Shown here one piece after another: positions 1-5,224 of a stretch of 5,224 bases of DNA. The stretch is from Candidatus Gallimonas intestinigallinarum (lineage in GTDB: Bacteria; Bacillota_A; Clostridia; Christensenellales; Borkfalkiaceae): positions 1 to 5,224 of the forward strand of contig DXBS01000020.1 of NCBI GenBank assembly GCA_019116405.1, read 5' to 3'. The notes beneath the pieces were generated by a model that was not told the origin of the DNA, ran no database searches, and saw nothing but the letters and a program-made list of their open reading frames with translations. Each line of letters begins with the position of its first letter. Position 1 is the first letter of the stretch. Made by a program: the position numbers and the translations under genes.

Positions 1-953
1 GCGGTGAGCTGAGGCACGCCGATGCCGGCAACGATACGCGTCGTGCAGATGGAGCCGGGGCCGATGCCGACCTTGACGACGTCCGCACCTGCCTTGATGA
101 GCGCTTCGACCGCGCCCGCCGTTGCCACGTTGCCCGCAATGAGGGGCACATTCGGGTACTTGGACTTGATCTCCTCCACCTTGTTGAGGACCATGCGCTG
201 GTGCCCGTGCGCCGTGTCGATGGCGATGACGTCCACCTTGGCTTCGACGAGCGCCGCGATGCGGTCCATCGTGTTTGCAGCAGTGCCGACCGCCGCACCG
301 ACCAGGAGCCTTCCGTTCTTATCGCGCGCGGAGTTGGGGTACTGGATGCTCTTTTCGATATCCTTGATGGTGATCAGTCCCTTCAGATAGCCCTTTTCAT
401 CGACGATGGGAAGCTTTTCGATGCGGTGCTTGCCCAAAATCTTCTGCGCATCCTCCAGGGACGTGCCGACGGGCGCGGTGACAAGGTTTTCCTTGGTCAT
501 CACGTTTTCGATGGGCTGATCGTAGTTGGTTTCAAAGCGAAGGTCGCGGTTGGTGAGAATGCCGACCAGTTTGCCGTTCTTGGTGATCGGAACGCCGCTG
601 ATGCGATAGCGCTCCATGAGCGCCACAGCGTCCTTGACAAGCGCGTCCGGCTCGAGGAAGAAGGGATCGGTGATGACGCCGTGCTCCGAACGCTTGACCT
701 TGTCCACTTCCTTCGCCTGCTCTTCGATGGACATGTTCTTGTGGATGATGCCCATTCCCCCCTCGCGCGCCATCGCAATGGCGAGACGGCTCTCCGTGAC
801 CGTATCCATTGCGGCGGAAATGATCGGGACATTCAGATCGATCCCTTTGGTCAGCGTCGTCCTCAGATCCACCTGATTGGGCAGGACTTCGGACGCCTGC
901 GGGATGAGGAGAACGTCGTCAAACGTCAGGCCTTCCTTGATAATCTTACTCAC
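1..953 (-). CDS. guaB: IMP dehydrogenase, N-terminal 317 residues (3' end outside window)
   Basis: IMP dehydrogenase oxidises IMP to XMP with NAD+, the first committed step of GMP synthesis, in the cytoplasm. Reading the minus strand from GTG at 953-951 gives an uninterrupted frame to the window edge. It opens with the typical [11 protein letters not shown] segment (residues 8-18), followed by the barrel segment with [10 protein letters not shown] (47-55). A Bateman pair of CBS domains is inserted at about 95-148 and 150-205. The barrel then resumes with the NAD-site IDTAHGH (Asp246), AGNVAT, and the active-site loop GPGSICTTR with catalytic Cys303. Family members are about 485-490 residues, so roughly 170, including the mobile flap, lie off the left edge. 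The GTG start is chosen because AAGGAGG sits 6 nt upstream; the in-frame TTG at 959 abuts that site and is unlikely. The gene overlaps the upstream membrane-protein gene by 8 nt. I see no purine riboswitch before it. Identity is near certain. Confidence 0.97.
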   Translation of the reverse strand, partial: MSKIIKEGLTFDDVLLIPQASEVLPNQVDLRTTLTKGIDLNVPIISAAMDTVTESRLAIAMAREGGMGIIHKNMSIEEQAKEVDKVKRSEHGVITDPFFLEPDALVKDAVALMERYRISGVPITKNGKLVGILTNRDLRFETNYDQPIENVMTKENLVTAPVGTSLEDAQKILGKHRIEKLPIVDEKGYLKGLITIKDIEKSIQYPNSARDKNGRLLVGAAVGTAANTMDRIAALVEAKVDVIAIDTAHGHQRMVLNKVEEIKSKYPNVPLIAGNVATAGAVEALIKAGADVVKVGIGPGSICTTRIVAGIGVPQLT

Positions 954-1620
954 TTGCAACCTCCTTCAGAATCGTTTCTATGACCTCATAACTTTTATTA
1001 TTGTCCGTATTCGTAAAAGACCCGCCCTTTAACGCCGCGAGAAGCTTTGCACAGAACGCCGCGTCATCGGCGGACGCCGCCTCCACGGAGAGCATGTACA
1101 GCGGGTTGGCGACGGGGAAGGATGCGTCCGTCTCCGCAAGGGCGAGCGCGAGCGCCTCTTCATACCCCTCCTGCGTATCGGCAAGGCGGTACTTGACGCA
1201 CGCGCCTACGCCGCAGAGATAGTCATGATAGCTGCCGAACCGGATATCCGACGAGGTCTGCTGCGCATCACGCGCGGCGCACATTTCGTCAAACCCTTCG
1301 GCGACATATAAAAGATCGAAGCGCTCTTCCGCCTTTGCGTCGTTCCTGCCCGCCGCAAGCTCCACGGAGCGGGCGAGATAGGCAAGATCATCCGAACGCT
1401 GGTACTCCTGATAGGCGTAATCCGCACTCACGCTCTCCATGCCCAGAGAAAGGGTAAAATCACACATGACGGCGGGCGCGCAGAGCGAGATCACCCCGAA
1501 TGCCGCAACCGCCAGCACCAGCACGACGCCGAGCGTGATGAGCGCAGTTTTTAAGACCAGTTTTCTCATAATATCATAAACGCGCGAGCGCTGACCCTCT
1601 GGAATGATGATTTTATCCAT
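946..1620 (-). CDS. Single-pass membrane protein of unknown function, co-transcribed with guaB
   Basis: A 224-residue protein that I do not recognise. It has a short basic N-terminus and one strong hydrophobic helix at about residues 24-48 ([20 protein letters not shown]). The remainder is acidic, Ala-rich and helical, with spaced Tyr/Leu/Ala positions such as [20 protein letters not shown] (68-87). This is suggestive of TPR-like helical pairs facing the outside, an inference from residue pattern only. Several Cys (47, 53, 114, 136, 141, 190) are present and could form disulfides. The start is uncertain. ATG at 1620 is preferred because the 19 residues after it read as plausible coding sequence. 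ATG at 1569 (MRKLVLKT) would start right before the membrane helix, and a TTG at 1647 is also in frame. None has a clear Shine-Dalgarno sequence. The 3' end overlaps guaB by 8 nt, so the pair is probably one operon. Reality of the gene is well supported by the membrane helix and the guaB coupling; function is unknown. Confidence 0.8.
   Translation of the reverse strand: MDKIIIPEGQRSRVYDIMRKLVLKTALITLGVVLVLAVAAFGVISLCAPAVMCDFTLSLGMESVSADYAYQEYQRSDDLAYLARSVELAAGRNDAKAEERFDLLYVAEGFDEMCAARDAQQTSSDIRFGSYHDYLCGVGACVKYRLADTQEGYEEALALALAETDASFPVANPLYMLSVEAASADDAAFCAKLLAALKGGSFTNTDNNKSYEVIETILKEVASE
960..966 (-). promoter_or_regulatory. Shine-Dalgarno site of guaB
   Basis: AAGGAGG on the minus strand, 6 nt before GTG at 953. 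It lies inside the last codons of the upstream membrane-protein gene and fixes the guaB start. Its position suggests that ribosomes terminating at 946-948 could re-initiate on guaB. Confidence 0.85.
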
Positions 1621-1647
1621 TCTATCACACGCGCATGAAAAATGCAA
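1619..1647 (-). promoter_or_regulatory. Candidate promoter for the membrane protein-guaB operon (weak)
   Basis: On the minus strand TTGCAT (1647-1642) and TAGAAT (1624-1619) are separated by 17 nt. The -10 matches consensus at 5 of 6 positions, the -35 at only 3. The predicted transcript would begin near 1612, downstream of the ATG at 1620. If this promoter is real, translation should begin at 1569 or another internal codon. The conflict keeps confidence low. Confidence 0.3.
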
Positions 1648-1712
1648 CAGAAAATCACAAAAAAGTCGCCCGAAAAGTCATTTCCCGCAGCAAAAGCGCA
1701 TACAGTGTAGAC
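1621..1712. other. Divergent intergenic spacer
   Basis: 92 bp between the membrane protein-guaB pair (minus) and the lipoprotein gene (plus). It is AT-richer than its flanks, with A tracts at 1637-1642 and 1660-1664 on the plus strand. It must carry promoters for both directions, but only weak candidates are visible (see separate entries). I see no clear inverted repeat operator, riboswitch or Shine-Dalgarno site in it. Confidence 0.6.
1701..1706 (+). promoter_or_regulatory. Candidate -10 element giving a leaderless lipoprotein mRNA (weak)
   Basis: TACAGT lies 6 nt before the ATG at 1713, the spacing at which transcription would start at or next to the initiation codon. No good -35 is present (TCATTT at 1678-1683 is at the right distance), and there is no Shine-Dalgarno sequence before this ATG. 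This is suggestive only; short TAnnnT motifs are common by chance. Confidence 0.22.
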
Positions 1713-2360
1713 ATGAGACGACGCATTGCAAGCATCATACTTCTCGCTGCACTCCTGCCCGTACTCTCGGCATGCAGACAGGAGGACTACACGGAGCACA
1801 TCTCCGAGGTGCGGCGGGACATTTTCTGTGCGCAGACGGAGGACTTTACGCTCACGCTCTCGTGCACGTCACGCGAATACCCCTATGCGGACGACGGCAT
1901 CGCCTGCCCCATGTCCGACCTGATCGAAGTCACGCTCACCCCCGCCGTCTCCCCTGCGGGCGACGTCCTCGTCTACGCCGCCGACGAGAGCTGGGGCGGC
2001 GAGGCGTCCTTTTCGGCGGTGCATGGCGACTACCGCTTTTCCCAGGGGGTGGACACCTTCCCCGCGGGCAGCGTCGACCTGCGCATCGCCTGGGGGGAGC
2101 GCACTTATGAGGTCGCCGCGACGAGCGTGCGCACGGAGGAAACCCTCTCGCCGGAAGCAGCGCTCGCCGTGCTCACGGAAAGCGAAAGCGAGACACTCAC
2201 CCGCATGCGGAAAGAGGGCGTGTTCTGCGGCGAATTCCGCGTACGTCTGCTGCGGCGGGAACAAAACTACTACTATGTCGCCGTGACGGACGGCGAGGAG
2301 CAGATCGCACTTTTAATCGATGCGCAGACGGGAGAGATCCTCGCCCACCGCGCGACATAA
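1713..2360 (+). CDS. Small secreted lipoprotein, possible C-terminal PepSY-like motif
   Basis: A 215-residue predicted lipoprotein of unknown function. The N-terminus is a classic type II signal peptide: MRRR, a hydrophobic core (IASIILLAALLPV), then the lipobox LSAC with Cys21 as the lipidated residue. The mature protein would sit on the outer face of the membrane. The rest is acidic and probably beta-rich. The last 35 residues (YYYVAVTDGEEQIALLIDAQTGEILAHRA) resemble the end of a PepSY domain, where a strand is followed by D-A-x-T-G-E-(I/V)-L. That resemblance is from memory, and the region is too short for a full domain. The start at 1713 is chosen because it places the signal peptide correctly; the frame is open 26 codons further upstream but that extension is Lys/Arg-rich and would bury the signal. 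No Shine-Dalgarno sequence precedes the ATG. The gene is divergent from the membrane protein-guaB pair and ends before an intrinsic terminator, so it is probably monocistronic. Confidence 0.82.
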   Translation: MRRRIASIILLAALLPVLSACRQEDYTEHISEVRRDIFCAQTEDFTLTLSCTSREYPYADDGIACPMSDLIEVTLTPAVSPAGDVLVYAADESWGGEASFSAVHGDYRFSQGVDTFPAGSVDLRIAWGERTYEVAATSVRTEETLSPEAALAVLTESESETLTRMRKEGVFCGEFRVRLLRREQNYYYVAVTDGEEQIALLIDAQTGEILAHRAT

Positions 2361-2396
2361 TTTCCATTTTTTGGCGCACTGTGTCCAAAATTTTTG

Positions 2397-2422
2397 AAAA
2401 CCGCCCCGACGGGCGGTTTTTT
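2397..2422 (+). terminator. Intrinsic terminator after the lipoprotein gene
   Basis: A 10-bp perfect stem (AAAACCGCCC / GGGCGGTTTT) around the loop CGAC, running into a T tract of six. It lies 36 nt after the lipoprotein stop. A weaker TTTTGG/CCAAAA hairpin (2369-2374 with 2385-2390) precedes it. The A-rich left arm could let it work on the minus strand too, though no minus gene ends here. Confidence 0.9.
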
Positions 2423-2446
2423 CACGCGCTTTTGCCCCGCGAGCGA

Positions 2447-2475
2447 TTGACAGCGCGCGAAAAAGCGGATATACT
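2447..2475 (+). promoter_or_regulatory. Near-consensus vegetative promoter of the hydrolase gene
   Basis: TTGACA (2447-2452, perfect -35), a 17-nt spacer, and TATACT (2470-2475, 5 of 6 to the -10 consensus). Predicted transcription start is near 2482, giving a leader of about 20 nt before the ATG at 2502. It sits just after the upstream terminator, so the hydrolase is transcribed independently, probably by the housekeeping sigma factor. Confidence 0.9.
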
Positions 2476-2490
2476 GTTACAAGATACAAC

Positions 2491-2496
2491 AGGAGG
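2491..2496 (+). promoter_or_regulatory. Shine-Dalgarno site of the hydrolase gene
   Basis: AGGAGG 5 nt before ATG at 2502. With the promoter just upstream it fixes the start of the hydrolase gene. Confidence 0.88.
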
Positions 2497-2501
2497 ATGT
2501 C

Positions 2502-3350
2502 ATGAAGATCGCAAAACGCGCGGGTCGCATCGCACTCGCGTTCCTGCTCGCTCTATGCATATTTTTAGCGGCCATGGTCTGTTTTATGCTGATCGCCGAC
2601 GCGATCGTCGATACGGCGGTGCGCTGGGTCCCCTCCTATGCCAGGGCCGATCTCACCGAGATCCTCGCAAAGGAGAGCTGGTCGGAACAGGACTACGAGA
2701 CGCTGTATGCGCAGACGGGACTTTCCCGCACGGCGCTCGACGAGATGAAGGACAAGCCCGATCGCATCCTCGAATTCCAGGACGCCTTTTTCTACGACGG
2801 GGAGATCGAACACGTCGCGGCGGCGATCACCACCCAGCACGATCGGTTTGCAGACGGCTACCGCGCCCCCATCGTCGATCTGCAGGACGGCGACGTCCTC
2901 GTCACGTCCACCTGTCACACCTACGGCTGGCAGAACGGACATGCCGCCATCGTCACCAACGCCCGTACGAATACGATCCTGGAGTCCATCTCGCTCGGCA
3001 TCCCGAGCAGCAACTCCAGCAACGTCAACTTCTTCCGCCAAAGCCCCAATTTTGTGGTACTGCGCCTCAAGGACGCGGACGAGGCAAAGCGCGCGCAGAT
3101 CGCCGAGACGGCGCTCGAGCGGCTGAACAGGGTCCCCTATTCGATCACGGTGGGCATTCTCTCCCCCAAGGACCAGGGCGTCACGCCGCAGGAGACGCAC
3201 TGTTCCCACCTCGTCTGGCAGGCGTACCGGTACTACGGCTATGACATTGATTCAGACGGCGGGCCCGTCTGCACGACGCGGGACATCGTCCACAGCGACC
3301 TGTTCGAAGTCGTGCAGGTGTTCGGCTTTGACCCGCAGAACATCTGGTAA
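2502..3350 (+). CDS. Membrane-anchored permuted papain-like (NlpC/P60 superfamily, YiiX/C92-type) hydrolase
   Basis: A 282-residue predicted cysteine hydrolase. A basic N-terminus and hydrophobic stretch (about residues 9-36, LAFLLALCIFLAAMVCFML) form a membrane anchor or signal. A helical segment follows (about 45-118), containing SEQDYETLYAQTGLS and a run ending FQDAFFYDG. The catalytic domain begins with LQDGDVLVTS (128-136), then NGHAAIV with candidate catalytic His147 and a following Glu161. Candidate catalytic Cys234 comes late, in ETHCSHLVWQAY. His before Cys is the permuted order of the YiiX/YycO group, opposite to classical NlpC/P60. Relatives are predicted to cleave amide or ester bonds in peptidoglycan peptides or lipids; the substrate here cannot be told. 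No cell-wall-binding domain is present. The gene has its own strong promoter, good ribosome binding site and terminator, so it is probably monocistronic. Superfamily assignment is confident, exact activity is not. Confidence 0.85.
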   Translation: MKIAKRAGRIALAFLLALCIFLAAMVCFMLIADAIVDTAVRWVPSYARADLTEILAKESWSEQDYETLYAQTGLSRTALDEMKDKPDRILEFQDAFFYDGEIEHVAAAITTQHDRFADGYRAPIVDLQDGDVLVTSTCHTYGWQNGHAAIVTNARTNTILESISLGIPSSNSSNVNFFRQSPNFVVLRLKDADEAKRAQIAETALERLNRVPYSITVGILSPKDQGVTPQETHCSHLVWQAYRYYGYDIDSDGGPVCTTRDIVHSDLFEVVQVFGFDPQNIW

Positions 3351-3370
3351 ACTGCATACTTGGTACAAAT

Positions 3371-3405
3371 AACGGGATACGCTGTTCAAAACGCGTCCCG
3401 TTTTT
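3371..3405 (+). terminator. Intrinsic terminator between the convergent hydrolase and hemW genes
   Basis: AACGGGA (3371-3377) pairs with TCCCGTT (3396-3402). The stem extends by CGC/GCG (3380-3382 with 3393-3395) across a 2-nt bulge, and T residues follow to 3405. It starts 20 nt after the hydrolase stop. Read on the minus strand, the same hairpin is followed by TTATTTGT about 50 nt beyond the hemW stop, so it may serve both genes, less strongly for hemW. Confidence 0.8.
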
Positions 3406-3422
3406 CTTTGACTTGTCACGCG

Positions 3423-4532
3423 TTACTGCGCGTACTCGGAGAGAATCATGTTCTGCACATACAGGTACTCGTCCCTGATGCGCACGCTGTCCCCCTCCTC
3501 CAAGAGGTACTGCCTCGTCTTTTTGTACGCCGCGGCGAAGTCCTCCTTCCAGTCGGTGCCGAATTGCTTTTGATATTCGCTCGGCGAGAAGCCGTACACC
3601 GTGCGCAGCCCGAGCATGACCGTCTCGAACTTGGCGTCCTGCACGCCGACCTCCTCGCTGTCGATGACGGGAAGGAAGCCGGACAAGATACACTTCATGT
3701 ACTCGTCCAGGTTGGCGGTATTGAGCAGCCGACGCCCGCTCATGAAGGAGCTTGCGCTCACCCCGACGCCGACATACTCTCCGCGCCGCCAGTAGTTGAG
3801 GTTGTGCCTGCTCTCGAACCCCTTTTTGCAGAAGTTGCTCACTTCATAGCGGTGATATCCCTTCTCTTTGAGCAGATTACAGCCGAAGTCATAGAGCGCG
3901 GCGACCTCGTCCCCGTCGGGCAGCTCGCCGTTTAAGTAATCGGTATAGATGGGCGTGCCGTCCTCGGGCGTCAGGGCGTACATGGAGATGTGCTTTGCCC
4001 CGCTGCCCGCGGCGATCTCGATGGTCTTTCTGACGTCCTCCTGCGTCTGGTTCTTGATGCCCAGCATGATATCGGCGGAGAAGTTCTCCCCTTTGATCAA
4101 GGAGGTGCAATAGAGATAGTCGCGCACGGTGTGGATTCTGCCCAGATCCGCAAGCTGCTCGTCGATCGCCGTCTGCAAGCCGATGGAGAAGCGATTGATG
4201 CCCGCGCGCTTGTACATGGCGATCTTCTGTTCGCTCACCGTTCCGGGGTTCATTTCGATCGTGATCTCAGGGCGGGCGGAAAGCGTAAAGCACTTTTTGA
4301 TCTGCCACATGACGGCATAGATATACTTGGGGTCGACGACGCTGGGCGTGCCGCCGCCGAAATAGACGGTGTCAAACGTTCTGCCCTCCAGCTCCTTGCC
4401 GCGCATCTCCAGTTCTTTGAGGACGCACGCCATGTACGCCTCGGCGACGTCCATGCGGTTGGGAAAGGAGACGAAGTCACAGTACGTACACTTGTGTTTG
4501 CAGAAGGGAACGTGAATATAGATGCCTGCCAT
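3423..4532 (-). CDS. hemW: Radical SAM heme chaperone HemW
   Basis: HemW binds heme and a [4Fe-4S] cluster and is thought to deliver heme to membrane or respiratory proteins. It is commonly misannotated as HemN, the oxygen-independent coproporphyrinogen III dehydrogenase. The 369-residue length is typical. The cluster motif is CKHKCTYCDF, Cys11/15/18, with Phe at position 20 where true HemN has a fourth Cys. The SAM-binding GGGTPS follows at 59-64, then EMNPGT (93-98), RFSIGLQT (114-121), and the HemW heme-binding HNxxYW as HNLNYW (243-248). The C-terminal HemN_C-like region ends in a winged-helix-like segment (DEYLYVQNMIL). The ATG at 4532 has GGAGGAG just upstream, inside the end of the preceding gene, from whose stop it is separated by 1 nt. 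It is the last gene of the lepA operon seen here. In Bacillus subtilis hrcA-grpE-dnaK-dnaJ follow hemW; here the operon ends. Confidence 0.95.
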   Translation of the reverse strand: MAGIYIHVPFCKHKCTYCDFVSFPNRMDVAEAYMACVLKELEMRGKELEGRTFDTVYFGGGTPSVVDPKYIYAVMWQIKKCFTLSARPEITIEMNPGTVSEQKIAMYKRAGINRFSIGLQTAIDEQLADLGRIHTVRDYLYCTSLIKGENFSADIMLGIKNQTQEDVRKTIEIAAGSGAKHISMYALTPEDGTPIYTDYLNGELPDGDEVAALYDFGCNLLKEKGYHRYEVSNFCKKGFESRHNLNYWRRGEYVGVGVSASSFMSGRRLLNTANLDEYMKCILSGFLPVIDSEEVGVQDAKFETVMLGLRTVYGFSPSEYQKQFGTDWKEDFAAAYKKTRQYLLEEGDSVRIRDEYLYVQNMILSEYAQ

Positions 4533-4533
4533 A

Positions 4534-4869
4534 TTACTCCTCCCAGCGGTATTTGTTCAGATCGACGTAACCGCCTTCGACCTGCACGCCCTCCTCTTCC
4601 AGAAGGCTTGCCTGCACCTCCGGGCCGCCGAAGGCGAATGCGGGCGCGAGCCTTCCTTCACGGTTGACGACGCGGTGACAGGGAATGACGCCGGGCTCGG
4701 GGTTGACGTGCAGCGCCCAGCCCACCTGCCTTGCGCAGCGCGGCGCGCCGATCGCCGCCGCCACCTGTCCGTAGGTGACGACCTTGCCCTTGGGCACGCG
4801 CCTGACAAATTCGTACACGCGCTCAAACAGCCTCGTATTGGTCGCGTTTTTGGGGGTACGTCCGCTCAT
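4534..4869 (-). CDS. Short MGMT-family protein (alkyltransferase domain with PCHR, no N-terminal domain)
   Basis: A 111-residue protein equal to the DNA-binding/active-site domain of O6-alkylguanine-DNA alkyltransferase, without the N-terminal domain of full-length Ogt/Ada-C (about 160-180 residues). Visible elements are [13 protein letters not shown] (25-37), with the Tyr33 region of the helix-turn-helix, [11 protein letters not shown] (47-57), with the probable nucleotide-flipping Arg47, the active-site loop VIPCHRVV with Cys64, and a C-terminal LLEEEGV...VDLNKYRW as in alkyltransferase-like proteins. Alkyltransferase-like proteins (ATL/YbaZ) have the same short form but usually Trp (PWHR) in place of Cys. 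This protein keeps Cys, so it could transfer alkyl groups to itself or only bind lesions. Its start, ATG at 4869, overlaps the lepA stop as ATGA, with AAGGA 6 nt upstream within lepA. A longer in-frame extension upstream is the shadow of lepA and is rejected. Translational coupling to lepA is likely. Confidence 0.9.
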   Translation of the reverse strand: MSGRTPKNATNTRLFERVYEFVRRVPKGKVVTYGQVAAAIGAPRCARQVGWALHVNPEPGVIPCHRVVNREGRLAPAFAFGGPEVQASLLEEEGVQVEGGYVDLNKYRWEE

Positions 4870-5224
4870 TTTCTGTCCTTGTTGGTCTTTAAGATCTCCA
4901 TGAATACCTCGCTGGGCACTTCCACCGTGCCCACCTGGCGCATGCGCTTCTTGCCCTCTTTCTGCTTTTCGAGCAGCTTTTTCTTTCTCGTAATGTCGCC
5001 GCCGTAGCACTTGGCAAGGACGTCCTTGCGGACCGCCTTGACCGTCTCGCTGGCGATGATCTTGCCGCCGACCGCCGCCTGAATGGGCACTTCAAACAGC
5101 TGACGGGGAATGGCCTCCTTCAGGTTCTCCGCGAGCATCCTGCCGCGGCGGTAGGCGTGGTCCTCGTGCACGATGGTCGAGAGCGCGTCGCACACCTCGC
5201 CGTTCAGAAGGATATCCAGCTTGA
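4866..5224 (-). CDS. lepA: Elongation factor 4 (LepA), C-terminal 118 residues (5' end outside window)
   Basis: LepA/EF4 is a ribosome-associated translational GTPase, about 600 residues long, linked to back-translocation and to 30S assembly or initiation. Only the family-specific C-terminal domain is seen: KLDILLNGE at the right edge, [29 protein letters not shown], and the signature [20 protein letters not shown] followed by [22 protein letters not shown]. These basic segments contact the tRNA acceptor end in the known family. The GTPase domain and start lie off the right edge. The frame runs open to the window edge without a stop. Its TGA overlaps the ATG of the MGMT-family gene by 4 nt. 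Identity is near certain. Confidence 0.97.
   Translation of the reverse strand, partial: KLDILLNGEVCDALSTIVHEDHAYRRGRMLAENLKEAIPRQLFEVPIQAAVGGKIIASETVKAVRKDVLAKCYGGDITRKKKLLEKQKEGKKRMRQVGTVEVPSEVFMEILKTNKDRK

Noticed and set aside
201..983. A 260-codon open frame on the plus strand opposite guaB
   Set aside because: It is exactly antisense to the conserved IMP dehydrogenase frame, has no recognisable domain, and long antisense frames are expected in GC-rich coding DNA.
954..1060. Purine riboswitch controlling guaB
   Set aside because: The region upstream of guaB is coding for the membrane protein to its stop, and I see no conserved xpt-type aptamer core there or in the 1621-1712 spacer.
1635..1712. 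Upstream extension of the lipoprotein by 26 codons
   Set aside because: It would place a Lys/Arg-rich segment before the signal peptide and would overlap the region needed for the divergent promoters.
2565..3209. A 214-codon minus-strand frame opposite the hydrolase
   Set aside because: Mirror frame of the real gene with no start signal and no recognisable motif.
2381..3244. A 287-codon plus-strand frame overlapping the hydrolase
   Set aside because: It begins inside the terminator and promoter region, its product is Arg/His/Gly-rich with no domain, and the overlapping frame at 2502 has the promoter, ribosome site and catalytic motifs.
3423..4532. Coproporphyrinogen III dehydrogenase HemN
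   Set aside because: The cluster motif ends CDF rather than CxC, length is about 370 rather than about 450, and HNLNYW is present; all point to HemW.
3990..4667. A 225-codon plus-strand open frame opposite hemW and the MGMT-family gene
   Set aside because: It spans two unmistakable minus-strand genes and their junction; its composition (Arg, Asp, Ala, Gly-rich) is that of a mirror frame.
4870..5010. N-terminal extension of the MGMT-family protein to a 158-residue form
   Set aside because: The extra 47 residues are lepA read in another frame (Lys/Arg/Gly-rich), whereas ATG at 4869 has AAGGA at good spacing and the standard ATGA overlap.
1..5224. Defence island, prophage or mobile element
   Set aside because: No transposase, integrase, phage or toxin-antitoxin gene, no direct repeats or terminal inverted repeats, and no tRNA are visible; the gene set is housekeeping plus envelope.

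Overview
The window looks like ordinary chromosomal DNA from a GC-rich (by eye, high fifties percent) member of the Firmicutes/Clostridia. The evidence is the lepA-hemW linkage familiar from Firmicutes, strong AGGAGG ribosome binding sites, a consensus sigma-A-type promoter, and small lineage-specific envelope proteins of a clostridial style. I cannot name a genus. No mobile element, phage gene, CRISPR array, tRNA or rRNA is visible.

Layout, left to right. At 1-953 (minus) is the N-terminal two-thirds of IMP dehydrogenase (guaB), whose 3' end lies beyond the left edge. It overlaps by 8 nt the end of a single-pass membrane protein gene of unknown function at 946-1620 (minus), so the two are probably co-transcribed and translationally coupled. 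A 92-bp divergent spacer (1621-1712) separates this pair from a small lipoprotein gene (1713-2360, plus) that ends at a clear intrinsic terminator. Next is an independently transcribed gene with a near-consensus promoter (2447-2475). It encodes a membrane-anchored permuted NlpC/P60-like (papain-like) hydrolase at 2502-3350 (plus). A hairpin at 3371-3405 ends it and separates it from a convergent operon on the minus strand: lepA (partial, 4866-5224), then a short MGMT-family DNA-binding protein (4534-4869), then hemW (3423-4532). These three are packed with a 4-nt overlap and a 1-nt gap.

The minus-strand genes are housekeeping: guanine nucleotide synthesis, translation back-translocation, alkylated-DNA recognition and heme trafficking. 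The two plus-strand genes are envelope proteins of unknown substrate. I see no convincing new multi-gene system. The points most worth a second look are the uncharacterised membrane gene coupled to guaB, the truncated but Cys-retaining MGMT protein inside the lepA-hemW operon, the permuted papain-like hydrolase with its helical middle region, and the divergent spacer, where neither gene has a recognisable Shine-Dalgarno sequence.
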